A stretch of DNA of 64,000 nucleotides from an uncultured Bacteroidales bacterium (GCA_903911085.1 CAIWCC010000246.1:1-64000), one strand, 5' to 3'. Counted from the stretch's first letter, positions 35,107 through 44,989 are shown. The notes: generated by a model from the letters alone, not told the origin. A program made the numbers and translations.

Positions 35107-37644
35107 TCATTCCCAAATAATTTTCAAAGTATTTTGATTGTTAGCATCCTGTATATCTATTATGTTTTTTGCCGATATTGAGAATTTATCAGTATTTATT
35201 TTAATTTTCTTTGCTTCTGAAGGTATCCTGATTTTTAAACTAGAGGTCGCACCTAAAGTTATTGTAAGTTGTTTTTCATCTAACTTTACTGAATCAATCC
35301 AACCTGTTGATTTTAAAATTGAAACCCCCTTTCCATTGTTACCAATCAAAAAGGCTTCACGTGTATCATCAGGGATTGTAAATTGAAAATTAAAACTCAG
35401 AGTATCATTATCTAAGCAGTAAGATTGATTCAGAGCACAAAGTAAATTTTCTCCATATATCTTCACTTTGTGTACATAATCTTTTGCAGATCCACTAAAT
35501 CCAATAACCTGACCAAATGCACTCATTCTATCTATTTGTTCGTACATTTCAGGAGAATCACCCACCTTTCCGATTATTTTCAACTGTTGTCCTTCAATAT
35601 AAGAGGAAACCATTTTAGCTTTCGACACTGATTTCCCTACCGTTTCTCTGTCTTTATTTGATAACATTTTAAGATCGCCCCAAAAACCATTACCTGCAAT
35701 CAAAGAAGTATTTATGTTGTAACGCTGAGCATAAAAAGGTGCAATATTCTGAGGATACTGAGCATAAGTAAGTACTTCTGGAGTAAGAACATTTCCCAGT
35801 TGGTTTATTATTGTTCTCATCGATTTAGTTCTAAACGTGCTATAATCTCCATATCCTGATGCACCATTGTTCATCCAAAATAATTTACCTTCTTGCAGCG
35901 GCATCAAGCCTATCATACAGCGTTCCGGTTCTGTTATATCGATTTCAATTTTTACATCCGGATTGTATTCTCTTAGTTGCTTCATACAATTAGTTACAAC
36001 AAAAGGAAGTAAATAATTATACCTATCAATAATATCTTTTCTATTAAAACTACTATCGCCATGCCTAAGGTTTGGTTGTGCACTATTGAAAGTATTTATT
36101 GCATCCCATTTAAAATATCTGATTCCCTGGTCAATAAGTTTTTTATGATCTTCAACTATTAATTTTGAAAAATCACTTACAATATCAAAAACCGGATTAT
36201 CCCATTGTCCAATAGCAGGAGTACCATCTATTGACCTTATTACCCACTCGGGATGTTGTTTATATCGTAATGTAGTAGTATCAATTCCTATTAGCGAAAA
36301 CCAGACTCCGAGTTTCATATTCTTTTCTTTTGCCTTTTCAAGGAATGGTTTTAAACCATTCGGAAGCCGAGTTTTGTTATACTCCCACTGCCCTAATTTC
36401 TGCTGCCAACCATCATCCAATATAAAATAATCCATTTTCATTTGTGATGCATAATCCATTTCTTCTAAAATCCGCGATTCTGTAAATACTTCCCTTACGT
36501 CCTTTCCTATTAACTGCGCATTCCGTTGCATACCCCATGTATTATAATAGAAGCTTGGTTTCCGTGCAACTTTACTTTCGGTAATTTGATTATTCAAATA
36601 GTTTCGAATCATCTCACCAGGATTTGCACTTTTATTTATAAAACCCAATGCGCTCCATACGGTTTCATAACATCCAACTGTAGGTATACTTTCATTCTCC
36701 AGATATCCACCTCTAATTATTTCATTTGAAATAGATGTATAAGATTTAGTTTTGCAATGATTAATTCCAATAAAAAAGAAATCCTCATCTTTCATTGTAT
36801 AGCCTTGATTATAAGTAGCACCTTGCTGTACATCTATCATGCTTGCAAATTCACAGCTTCCTCCCATTTGATTTGATCTAAGACCTTTTATTCCATCTTG
36901 CGAGGCATGTTCATATGTTGAAAGAATAGTATATTTATCTAGTGTAGTTAAATCAAAAGGACCTTTTACAATTAGATTCTGACCAATAGATATAGAATGT
37001 GGGATAGTGGCGGTGTGAAACATATGACACGCAGCCAAATTTCTATCCTTTACACGATTATCATATGTCCTGTTTGGATCTAACTTGTTAAGTATCTCAT
37101 TGCCATAACTGGCAATTCTTATTTCGGTTACCGTATCGCTTGCTGCTATATCAGAGAATGAGTATTGAGGGAAAACAAAGTGCAACTTATTTTTCACTTT
37201 GTTGAATTTAAACTTATCAGCTTTGATTGATTTTAATAAAAGCTGTTCTCTTATGAGTGTTGAGTTTGAAAAATATTGCTGTAAAATGACAACTTCAAGA
37301 TCTTTAATTTCATTTCTTCCACAAATTGAAATTGAGAGTTCTGTGCCACCATTATCCATTTTTCGTGTTTGGACATCTCGAAACTGCCACAAAGGATCAT
37401 TTGCTGTTATTTTCTTGTTGTTGATTATGAACTCGAAATATGGTTTTTCTATTGCAAATTTTAGCAGTTCCCTTTGTCCCTGCTTATCAAATAATGACGA
37501 AACCTGAACAGTATTATGTTCAAAACAGAATTCTTTTTTTAATAACTCGTTTTCAATTAAAACTGTTTTTTTGATCCCAAAGAGAGTAGGAGAATTAAAA
37601 AAAAATGACAACAGCAATAGATTTCTACAAATTGATTTTTTCAT
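35107..37644 (-). CDS. GH36-like (clan D) alpha-glycosidase
   Basis: An 845-residue exported glycosidase, first gene of the long minus-strand run. Signal peptide residues 1-23. After an N-terminal beta-sandwich, a (beta/alpha)8 barrel shows the clan-D features DYFILDDGWQQKLG, MKLGVWFSLIGID, the nucleophile region YFKWDAINTF and a later acidic EIDITEPERCMIG containing a candidate acid/base. It ends in a C-terminal beta-domain. GH36/GH27 enzymes remove alpha-linked galactose or N-acetylgalactosamine; a divergent specificity is likely because only the core motifs match. A promoter-like element and an inverted repeat lie directly upstream. Confidence 0.7.
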   Translation of the reverse strand: MKKSICRNLLLLSFFFNSPTLFGIKKTVLIENELLKKEFCFEHNTVQVSSLFDKQGQRELLKFAIEKPYFEFIINNKKITANDPLWQFRDVQTRKMDNGGTELSISICGRNEIKDLEVVILQQYFSNSTLIREQLLLKSIKADKFKFNKVKNKLHFVFPQYSFSDIAASDTVTEIRIASYGNEILNKLDPNRTYDNRVKDRNLAACHMFHTATIPHSISIGQNLIVKGPFDLTTLDKYTILSTYEHASQDGIKGLRSNQMGGSCEFASMIDVQQGATYNQGYTMKDEDFFFIGINHCKTKSYTSISNEIIRGGYLENESIPTVGCYETVWSALGFINKSANPGEMIRNYLNNQITESKVARKPSFYYNTWGMQRNAQLIGKDVREVFTESRILEEMDYASQMKMDYFILDDGWQQKLGQWEYNKTRLPNGLKPFLEKAKEKNMKLGVWFSLIGIDTTTLRYKQHPEWVIRSIDGTPAIGQWDNPVFDIVSDFSKLIVEDHKKLIDQGIRYFKWDAINTFNSAQPNLRHGDSSFNRKDIIDRYNYLLPFVVTNCMKQLREYNPDVKIEIDITEPERCMIGLMPLQEGKLFWMNNGASGYGDYSTFRTKSMRTIINQLGNVLTPEVLTYAQYPQNIAPFYAQRYNINTSLIAGNGFWGDLKMLSNKDRETVGKSVSKAKMVSSYIEGQQLKIIGKVGDSPEMYEQIDRMSAFGQVIGFSGSAKDYVHKVKIYGENLLCALNQSYCLDNDTLSFNFQFTIPDDTREAFLIGNNGKGVSILKSTGWIDSVKLDEKQLTITLGATSSLKIRIPSEAKKIKINTDKFSISAKNIIDIQDANNQNTLKIIWE

Positions 37645-37649
37645 ATTTT

Positions 37650-37709
37650 TTTGATGATATTTTTATGCTGCAAAGTAAGGGTTTTATACTTACTACTACT
37701 ATCATCAAA
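37650..37709. promoter_or_regulatory. Inverted repeat flanking the operon promoter
   Basis: TTTGATGATA (37650-37659) and TATCATCAAA (37700-37709) are perfect 10-base complements placed on either side of the -7-like element at 37671-37678, in the 76-base gap between the HTCS stop and the first operon gene. A looped or dimeric operator for the HTCS is a reasonable guess; a folded leader is the alternative. Confidence 0.45.
37671..37678 (-). promoter_or_regulatory. -7-like element of the main glycan operon
   Basis: Reads TTACTTTG, then CAGC, on the minus strand, one base off TAnnTTTG. It lies 27 bases before the ATG at 37644. Gaps between the following genes are short down to about 15.6 kb, so this may drive a very long transcript. 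Confidence 0.5.
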
Positions 37710-37720
37710 ATTTCAAATAA

Positions 37721-40700
37721 TTAATCAGGATTATCGGATATATGTTTTTTCTCATTATTTACGTATTTGGTAGGCGAAAATCCAAAATGTTTACGGAATG
37801 TAGATGAAAAATGTATTAAACTATTGAACCCAACTTTTTCAGAAACTTCAGTTATTGAAAGATCAGTCTCCATTAGCATTTTAGCTGCTAATTGCATCCT
37901 TACGGACTTGACATACTCCAAGGGAGAGAGGTTCGTAACAGCCTTGATTTTTCGATATAAATTGGCACTACTCATATTTATCTCATCACAAAACTTTTCA
38001 ATATTTAAATCGGGGTTGTCAATATGCTTTTCAACAACTTTGTAAAGTTTCTGCATAAACCTGTCATCTGCCGAAATAACTTCAACCCCCATAGATTCCA
38101 ATGAAAATTGTTTTCCATACAAATTCTTCAGATTTTCTCTAGACAAAAGTATATTCTTAATTTTCAACAATAAAATATTGCTGCTAAATGGCTTTGTAAT
38201 ATAATCGTCAGCTCCAAGTTCAAGTCCTTCTTTCATTTGCAACATCGTAACACGTGCTGTAAGTAGTATAATTGGAATATGGCTTGTATGAATATCCTCT
38301 TTTAGCTTTTTGCATAATTGGAGTCCATTCATTTCAGGCATCATAATATCACTAATAATCATATCAGGCATATGGTTGATGGCAAGTTCAACGCCTTCTT
38401 TGCCATTTGAGGCTTCTAATACCCTATTATTACCCAAACACGATTTGATATAAGTTCTGAGTTCTTTGTTATCTTCTACAACAAGAATAGTATATTTTTT
38501 AGATTTAACATCTGTCAAATCAACTTGGTCTTCTAATAATACCTCAGGATACAATTTTATATTTTCACTATCCTGATAATTCTCAATTATTTCATTAGAT
38601 TCTAAATGATTATTCCCATAAGGGATAATCATTTTAAACGTTGCCCCAGAGTTACTCTCAAATTCTGCCCAAATGCTTCCACGATGTAAATCAACTAATC
38701 CTTTAGTCAAACTTAAACCAATTCCAGAACTGCTTTCTGTTTGTTCATTTGGATTGTATATTTGATAAAACGGGTTAAAAATGTTATCAATTTCATTTTC
38801 TGGGATTCCTTCACCGCTATCACGAAGTGTAATTAACAAATATTTTTCAGCCCTAAGATACACATTAGAATTATGCGTCAAAGCACTCTTTTTTAAATTC
38901 TCATCTATACTTATATATTCAAGCTTTAATTCAATTTTACCTTTATTTGGAGTGTGTTTAAATGCATTTGATAATAAATTCAATAATATCTTTTCGAATA
39001 ATCCTCTGTCATACCATAAAGGTTGTGACTCTGTTATAATGTCTAATTTTAATTGTATCTCTTTTTTTGCAGCGAGTTCACTAAATGCTAATATTATTTC
39101 TTCAGTAAATTTTTCGAAATGACCAGCTGCTGCCCTTAACACAAATTGACCCGTTTCTTGTTTTCTAAAGTCCATAAGCTCATTAACCAATAACAATAAC
39201 CTTTTTGCATTCTGATACATTAGAGTCAATTGCTTATTAAGAAAAGATGGGGTGGTTGATTTCTCTAAAATATCTTCCAAAGGTCCAATTATTAGAGATA
39301 GTGGAGTTCGTAGTTCGTGTGAGAAGTATGTAAAAAGATTAAGCTTTGCCTGATGTAATTCCTCTTGCTGACCTTTTAAAGCAAGTTGATATTCTAAATC
39401 ATGCTTAATACGATAATATCGAATAATAAAATATGCTATAAACACTAAAATAGACATGTAAAAAAGAATTGCCCACCATGTCCACCAGAATGGCGAAGAA
39501 ATATTTATTATCATTGATGTACCAACCTCATTCCATTTTCCATCACTATTTGACCCTTTAACTTTAAAAACATATTTGCCCGGACTTAAATTTGCGTAAT
39601 TGACAGTTCGGATATCATTTATATGATTCCATGTATTATCAACTCCAACCAACATATACGCATATTTGTTTCTACCTGAATTTATATAGCTTAATGCACT
39701 ATACGTTATTGTAATATTATTTTCATTATGCTTTAAATTAAGGACTTGATTATTATCAATATCCATTTTAAGGGGCGTATTGTTAATTTTCACATTATTT
39801 ATTACAACAGGAGGAATAAATTTATTTGGTTTAATATTATCTGGATTAAAAGAAATAAACCCATTATCTCCACCAACGTAAATAGTAGTATTATCTCTCG
39901 TAACTATTATAGAATTTTGTGAGAACTCTTGAATGTTGATTCCATTCGTGTAGTCAAACGTTTTACACACTCCTTTAAAAAAGTCAACCTGAGAAATGCC
40001 TTTGCGTGTAACCACCCAAATTCGTCCACGTTTATCCTCCGTTATACTACAAACTTTATTGTCTTTAAGCCCATTCTTTACAGTGAATATTTTTGCCATA
40101 TTAGATTTAAATCTTATTGCATTAAGACCTCCATCTGCTGTTCCAATCCAAACAATCTGGTTTTTATCTATATAAATTGCCGAAATCTTATTTCCTGATA
40201 ACTTATTTTTTTCTGACAATGAATTATATTCAAGGACTTGTCCATTTTTATAAAAGTATAAACCATTGCTACGTGTTCCAATATAAACACCTCCCGTCTT
40301 ATCATACTCCAAACATGTAATTTGGGCTACATTAAATTTTTTATCATTTTTTAGCGGTAAATCTAATGCTGAAATTTTACCATTTTGAATTTTCTGTAAT
40401 CCATGAGAAGAATAGGTGCCAAATGTTAAAATTCCATTAAAATCACGTTTAATTGAATAAATAGCACTCCCAATATTATAGGACTTTATATATTTTTTGG
40501 CGTTTGTATCAAATTCAAAAAGTTTACCACGAAAAAGTCCAATATATAATTTATTATCTTCTGCAAACAGACTTTTCACATTATTTTCTGGAAAAACATC
40601 TGGATTAGATGTTTTAATACATGGAAAGTATTGATATGAGTTATCTCCAGTATTATAATGAATAATACCATTGGCTTCAGTTCCAATCCATAATCCGTCA

Positions 40701-41788
40701 TTGGATTCTTGCATTGGGCCAATAATCCCCAAAACTTGCTTGTTTAAATGTGTGTCGTAAAAACGAAATGAATTACCTTGATAGTTAAAATAATTTATAC
40801 CTCCTGAATACGTTCCCACCCAAACACCTCCAGCATTATCAACACATAAGGCTTCGACAGCATAATTACTCAGTCCACCTTGCCCAAACCCTTTCTGATT
40901 ATACACTTTAAATGTTTCACTTTTAGGATTAAAAATATTGAGTCCATTATAGGTTCCTATTAGCAAATTTCCCTCATGATCAAGGCATATTGCTTTTATT
41001 GAGTTACTACTTAATCCTTTTGTAGTTGAAGTTGAATAATACTTTAGTATTTTTTTTGTTTTCAAATCCAAAAGTCCAAAACCCTGATCTGAAGTACCAA
41101 ACCATAAATTTCCACTTTTATCTTTAGTGATTAGTTTTATTGACAATTTTCTAGAAGTACCGTTTTCATTTAAGATAATTTCTGATACTTTATTTGATAA
41201 AATACTGTAAAACACTAAATTTGAAATGCCAGTTCCTAATAAAAGTTGTTCATTATTTTGAATAATACTATTTACTCTAATTGATAAAACTTTTCTCAGA
41301 TTAGTTTGTTCCTTTGAGTAATCCAGAAGAAATAATCCATCTTTCTTCCCAATCCAAATTTTTTTATCGGACGTAGGCAAGATACAGTCAATTTCATTCA
41401 AATCTGCTGTATTACTTTTTAAATTAATAATGTAATGTCTAAAAGTTTTCGTATTTCTATCAAAACAATTCAATCCATTTGTTGTTCCAACCCATATATT
41501 CTGATTACTATCTTCTGAAATACAACGAATATATCCATCGCTAATTGATGTAGAATCCGATTTATCATGTTGAAATACTTCAAAATCATAACCATTAAAA
41601 CGATTTAAACCATCTCTTGTGCCAAACCACATATATCCTTTACTGTCTTGGTAAATGGCAATCACTGATAACTGTGAAAGACCATCTTTGACAGAAATAT
41701 TCTTAAAAATAATATCATTCTGATTTACAGCATTTAGCCCAATAATAAAACCAAAAATGATAATGAGGAATAAAAATTTGGGATGCAT
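37721..41788 (-). CDS. Hybrid two-component system (HTCS) regulator
   Basis: A 1355-residue one-protein sensor and transcription factor. The ATG at 41788 is chosen because a perfect -7 element (TATATTTG) lies just upstream at 41808-41815, inside the longer reading from 41848. Signal anchor 1-20; periplasmic two-component beta-propeller repeats (SVKDGLSQLSVIAIYQDSKG and many DGLxxFN blades) to about 690; a Y_Y_Y domain; a membrane span (WAILFYMSILVFIAYFIIRY); histidine kinase with FSHELRTPLSLI (phospho-His near residue 823), N box and GIGLSLTKGL; receiver domain with Asp in ISDIMMPEMNG (near 1146); AraC-type HTH at the C-terminus. All key residues are intact. HTCSs bind a breakdown oligosaccharide in the periplasm and activate the adjacent locus. 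Confidence 0.92.
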   Translation of the reverse strand: MHPKFLFLIIIFGFIIGLNAVNQNDIIFKNISVKDGLSQLSVIAIYQDSKGYMWFGTRDGLNRFNGYDFEVFQHDKSDSTSISDGYIRCISEDSNQNIWVGTTNGLNCFDRNTKTFRHYIINLKSNTADLNEIDCILPTSDKKIWIGKKDGLFLLDYSKEQTNLRKVLSIRVNSIIQNNEQLLLGTGISNLVFYSILSNKVSEIILNENGTSRKLSIKLITKDKSGNLWFGTSDQGFGLLDLKTKKILKYYSTSTTKGLSSNSIKAICLDHEGNLLIGTYNGLNIFNPKSETFKVYNQKGFGQGGLSNYAVEALCVDNAGGVWVGTYSGGINYFNYQGNSFRFYDTHLNKQVLGIIGPMQESNDGLWIGTEANGIIHYNTGDNSYQYFPCIKTSNPDVFPENNVKSLFAEDNKLYIGLFRGKLFEFDTNAKKYIKSYNIGSAIYSIKRDFNGILTFGTYSSHGLQKIQNGKISALDLPLKNDKKFNVAQITCLEYDKTGGVYIGTRSNGLYFYKNGQVLEYNSLSEKNKLSGNKISAIYIDKNQIVWIGTADGGLNAIRFKSNMAKIFTVKNGLKDNKVCSITEDKRGRIWVVTRKGISQVDFFKGVCKTFDYTNGINIQEFSQNSIIVTRDNTTIYVGGDNGFISFNPDNIKPNKFIPPVVINNVKINNTPLKMDIDNNQVLNLKHNENNITITYSALSYINSGRNKYAYMLVGVDNTWNHINDIRTVNYANLSPGKYVFKVKGSNSDGKWNEVGTSMIINISSPFWWTWWAILFYMSILVFIAYFIIRYYRIKHDLEYQLALKGQQEELHQAKLNLFTYFSHELRTPLSLIIGPLEDILEKSTTPSFLNKQLTLMYQNAKRLLLLVNELMDFRKQETGQFVLRAAAGHFEKFTEEIILAFSELAAKKEIQLKLDIITESQPLWYDRGLFEKILLNLLSNAFKHTPNKGKIELKLEYISIDENLKKSALTHNSNVYLRAEKYLLITLRDSGEGIPENEIDNIFNPFYQIYNPNEQTESSSGIGLSLTKGLVDLHRGSIWAEFESNSGATFKMIIPYGNNHLESNEIIENYQDSENIKLYPEVLLEDQVDLTDVKSKKYTILVVEDNKELRTYIKSCLGNNRVLEASNGKEGVELAINHMPDMIISDIMMPEMNGLQLCKKLKEDIHTSHIPIILLTARVTMLQMKEGLELGADDYITKPFSSNILLLKIKNILLSRENLKNLYGKQFSLESMGVEVISADDRFMQKLYKVVEKHIDNPDLNIEKFCDEINMSSANLYRKIKAVTNLSPLEYVKSVRMQLAAKMLMETDLSITEVSEKVGFNSLIHFSSTFRKHFGFSPTKYVNNEKKHISDNPD

Positions 41789-41807
41789 AGAAAATTGTTT
41801 TTTTTTG

Positions 41808-41815
41808 CAAATATA
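41808..41815 (-). promoter_or_regulatory. -7 element of the HTCS gene
   Basis: Reads TATATTTG on the minus strand, a perfect TAnnTTTG. It implies a very short 5' leader (about 15 bases) before the ATG at 41788 and argues against the upstream ATG at 41848. Confidence 0.55.
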
Positions 41816-41932
41816 TAAATAATCAGACTTAAAACAGATAAAAACCATGAAAATATTCTTAATTAATACTTTTTGATATTTTGGTATAATAAAATGATAT
41901 TTTGAAATAGTATATTTTGTTACATTTAAGTT

Positions 41933-41940
41933 TAATTTTG
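41933..41940 (+). promoter_or_regulatory. -7 element of the GH105-CE7 operon
   Basis: TAATTTTG on the plus strand matches TAnnTTTG and is followed by CAG. The leader before the GH105 ATG would be about 85 bases. No -33 TTTG sits at the usual 19-21 base spacing, which is common for activator-dependent promoters. Confidence 0.45.
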
Positions 41941-42028
41941 CAGTATCATAAAAGTGAATAAATATGAGATATTCTGATATACTAATTCTATTTTTTTTTA
42001 AGTTTAAATATTTAAATCAAATACATTA

Positions 42029-43267
42029 ATGGTAAAAATAATTATTAATAGCTCTGTGATGTTAATTCTATTTCTGTCTCAATCTTTTTACGTTCAAAGT
42101 CAGGATGATATGAGTATTGTAAAAGGTATTGCAGATAAAATATTAAAGGAAAATGAAATAGGTTTCATTGGTAAAACTACAAAGACTTACTACCCTTCAA
42201 CTGAATCAATTCCTGCTGATGAAGATGTCTTTTGCAAAAGTAAATATGCTGATTGGCATTATAGCATGGGAGTGCTTGATATGGCCATGCTTAATCTGAG
42301 TAGAATGACAAATAATCACGCATATTCACAGTTTGTACTCAATCATATTGATTATTGCTTTGCAAACAAACCGTACTTTGCCAACAGAAAAACAAAATTT
42401 CCTGGTGGTCCATTCAATTCACTATTACGTTCTGATGAACTTGATGACTTTGGTGCAATGGGAGCGGCGATTATTGATGTAAATAAAATTTCTTCCAAAA
42501 AAGAATATACAGATTTTATTCAACTTGCAGCATCACATATAATGAAAAAACAACCCCGTTTAACGGATGGAACACTTGTACGGACTTGGCCTTACAAATT
42601 CACACTTTGGGCTGACGACCTTTATATGGGTGTATCATTTCTAGCAAGAATGGGCAAATATAGTCAAAATAATATTTATTATGATGATGCCATTAAGCAG
42701 GTTCTTAACTTTAATAAATATCTATGGAATCCAACTAAGGAATTATATTGCCATGCATATTATGCTGACTTAGATTGTGTTGGAGGGGCACATTGGGGAA
42801 GATGCAATGGATGGGTAATGCTGGCAACTGTTCATTTGTTGAATTCATTACCAGAGAATTATCCAAACCAATCGAAAATTATTGACTTGTTGAAACGTCA
42901 TATAACGGGCGTTTCGCACTATCAGGATAGTGAAGGGCTTTGGCATCAATTGCTTGATAAAAGTGATTCATACAGCGAAACATCCTGTTCAACCATTTTT
43001 GTATATAGTATTGCTCGCGCCATTAATCAGGGGTGGTTGGATAAACGATATGCATCTATTGCACTCAAGGGTTGGGATGGTCTTAGAAAACAAAAAATCA
43101 CATCAGATTTTATTATTAAAGATATTTGCATTGGTACGGGAATTGGAACGGATCTTACTTATTATTATTTAAGACCCAAGAAAGACAATGATATTCATGG
43201 TATGGGATTAATAATAGATGCCGGATTAGAAATCATTAATCTAAAGAAAACATTAAATTTAAAATAA
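42029..43267 (+). CDS. GH105 unsaturated glucuronyl/galacturonyl hydrolase
   Basis: A 412-residue exported enzyme (signal peptide residues 1-25, ending YVQSQ). The alpha6/alpha6 barrel of GH88/GH105 is evident: SKYADWHYSMGVLDMAML, SDELDDFGAMGAAIID with the catalytic-type Asp, LWADDLYMGVSFLARMG, the GGAHWGRCNGWVMLATVHLL block and HYQDSEGLWHQLLDKSDSYSETSCS. These enzymes remove the 4,5-unsaturated uronic acid left at the non-reducing end by polysaccharide lyases. That makes it the natural partner of the lyases on the other strand. It is divergent from the HTCS and 5 bases upstream of the CE7 gene. Confidence 0.9.
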   Translation: MVKIIINSSVMLILFLSQSFYVQSQDDMSIVKGIADKILKENEIGFIGKTTKTYYPSTESIPADEDVFCKSKYADWHYSMGVLDMAMLNLSRMTNNHAYSQFVLNHIDYCFANKPYFANRKTKFPGGPFNSLLRSDELDDFGAMGAAIIDVNKISSKKEYTDFIQLAASHIMKKQPRLTDGTLVRTWPYKFTLWADDLYMGVSFLARMGKYSQNNIYYDDAIKQVLNFNKYLWNPTKELYCHAYYADLDCVGGAHWGRCNGWVMLATVHLLNSLPENYPNQSKIIDLLKRHITGVSHYQDSEGLWHQLLDKSDSYSETSCSTIFVYSIARAINQGWLDKRYASIALKGWDGLRKQKITSDFIIKDICIGTGIGTDLTYYYLRPKKDNDIHGMGLIIDAGLEIINLKKTLNLK

Positions 43268-43272
43268 AACTT

Positions 43273-44589
43273 ATGAAACTGAAAACATCGTATTTGCTGA
43301 TTATTTTCTTATTGTTAAACACTTTATTGCTTCAAGCAGCAGGTAAACCTCTAATTATGATTACTCCCGATCATTCTGATTGGAGGTATAAAGTGGGTGA
43401 AAAAGCATTATTTGACATAAGCATTACTCAGGATAATAAACCACTTAATGATATTAACATCAAATATACTATTGGATTTGAAAAACAAGCACCCTATATT
43501 ACAAAAGAAATAATATTAAAAGATGGAACTCTAAGGGTTGAAGCAGAAGGAATGAAAGTTCCCGGATTCCTTACTTGTAGGGTTTACCTGACTTTTGAAG
43601 GTGAGCGACTGAATAACCTAACCCAAATAGCATACGATCCTGAAAAAATCGTTCCAATTACTACTGTTCCAAAAGATTTCAATGATTTTTGGAACAAAGC
43701 TCTGAATGAAAATAAAAAGATTCCAATGGATCCGCTTCTTACATTAATGCCCGAGTATTGCTCAGAAAAAGTAAATGTTTATCAGGTTGGAATTCAAAGT
43801 TACCGCCTCAATGAGAGAATATATGGGATTCTATCTGTTCCAAAAAAAGAAGGCAAATATCCTGTTGTTCTTCAACTGCCCGGAGCGGGTGTACATAAAA
43901 TCAAACCAGACTTTGCACCAATAAATTCTCTGGTAGAAAAAGGGTTTATTACTTTGCAGATAGGTATACATGGTTTGTCACTGACACAAGACGAGAAAGT
44001 GTATTCAGATTTATTTGCCGGTTCAATGAAAAATTACATGTATTCTAATCTCGACAATAAAGATGATTATTATTATAAGCGTGTGCTGGTTGGATGTGTA
44101 CGGGCTATCGATTATTTAGAAACCATACCTCAGTATGATGGAAAAAATGTGGTAGTTTGGGGCGGAAGTCAAGGGGGCGGTCTAACATTAGCAACCACCG
44201 GTCTTGACTCACGTGTAAAATGTTATGTTTGTTTCTATCCTGCACTTTGTGATCATTTGGGATACACTGTTGGAAGAGCAGGTGGATGGCCTCACATGTT
44301 TTCTGCAGAACATCCCGAAAATCTAAACGATCCAAAAAAAATGGAAACATCCCGATACTACGATGCAATTAATTTTGCACGAAATATTAAAGTTCCCGGA
44401 TTTATTTCGTTTGGATACAATGATTTGTCATGTCCAATTACATCAATGTATGCAGCTTACAATACAATAACTGCTCCTAAGGATTTACTCATTGTAAAGG
44501 AAAATGGACATAAACGTTCACCAATTCAAAATGCTGAATCAGAAAAATGGTTATTTTCTAAACTATTGTTGCCTGTTAAAAGTTTTTAG
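43273..44589 (+). CDS. CE7-type acetyl (xylan) esterase
   Basis: A 438-residue exported alpha/beta hydrolase, signal peptide residues 1-22. An N-terminal beta domain (about 25-125) precedes the AXE1/CE7 domain beginning TTVPKDFNDFWNKALNENKK. The nucleophile elbow VVWGGSQGGGLTLATT, the acid in GYNDLSCPITSMYAAYN and the His in KENGHKRSP form the triad. CE7 enzymes deacetylate short acetylated oligosaccharides; a periplasmic role on imported fragments is likely. Transcribed with GH105. Confidence 0.88.
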   Translation: MKLKTSYLLIIFLLLNTLLLQAAGKPLIMITPDHSDWRYKVGEKALFDISITQDNKPLNDINIKYTIGFEKQAPYITKEIILKDGTLRVEAEGMKVPGFLTCRVYLTFEGERLNNLTQIAYDPEKIVPITTVPKDFNDFWNKALNENKKIPMDPLLTLMPEYCSEKVNVYQVGIQSYRLNERIYGILSVPKKEGKYPVVLQLPGAGVHKIKPDFAPINSLVEKGFITLQIGIHGLSLTQDEKVYSDLFAGSMKNYMYSNLDNKDDYYYKRVLVGCVRAIDYLETIPQYDGKNVVVWGGSQGGGLTLATTGLDSRVKCYVCFYPALCDHLGYTVGRAGGWPHMFSAEHPENLNDPKKMETSRYYDAINFARNIKVPGFISFGYNDLSCPITSMYAAYNTITAPKDLLIVKENGHKRSPIQNAESEKWLFSKLLLPVKSF

Positions 44590-44881
44590 ATAAAATAAAA
44601 AGAAGCATTCTTTTCGGATCGGTTCCAAAGATGTATATTTGAATTTATCACACTTTAAAAATTTAATTATGAGTAAAGTTAAACATATTATCTGACTGAC
44701 GATAATTGATTGAATGAAAAAAACGTTAATTAAGAAGTTGTTTGACGTTATTGAATAGTTTTAAAGTGTTAATAAATTCTCAAATAAACTCAATGATTTG
44801 ACACATTTCATTACATTGCTCAATGCATTTAAATGTGAAATACTTTAGCAAAATTGTAATCATATTAATAAGCTCTAAATT

Positions 44882-44929
44882 TAGTGCAAGGTGCAAGTGT
44901 TTCTATATAGAAACTTGCACCTTGCACTA
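44882..44929. repeat. 48-base hairpin with 16-base perfect stem
   Basis: TAGTGCAAGGTGCAAG pairs perfectly with CTTGCACCTTGCACTA. The centre is the palindrome TTTCTATATAGAAA, offset by a 2-base TG bulge. No T-run follows either arm closely, so it is not a standard terminator. Each arm contains a direct repeat of GTGCAAG. Confidence 0.8.
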
Positions 44930-44954
44930 TGTATAAATATTTAGTAATATGTTA

Positions 44955-44986
44955 CTTGCGTATGTCGAAATAATTGTGTATTTTTG
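44955..44986 (+). promoter_or_regulatory. Strong promoter of a probable small RNA
   Basis: A -33 element CTTG (44955-44958), a 20-base spacer and a perfect -7 element TATTTTTG (44979-44986) fit the Bacteroidetes housekeeping promoter. No start codon with a meaningful reading frame follows. Confidence 0.6.
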
Positions 44987-44989
44987 AAC

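Noticed and set aside
41789-41848. A 20-codon N-terminal extension of the HTCS regulator
   Set aside because: A perfect -7 promoter element lies within it and the signal anchor starts at the internal Met, so the later ATG is preferred.
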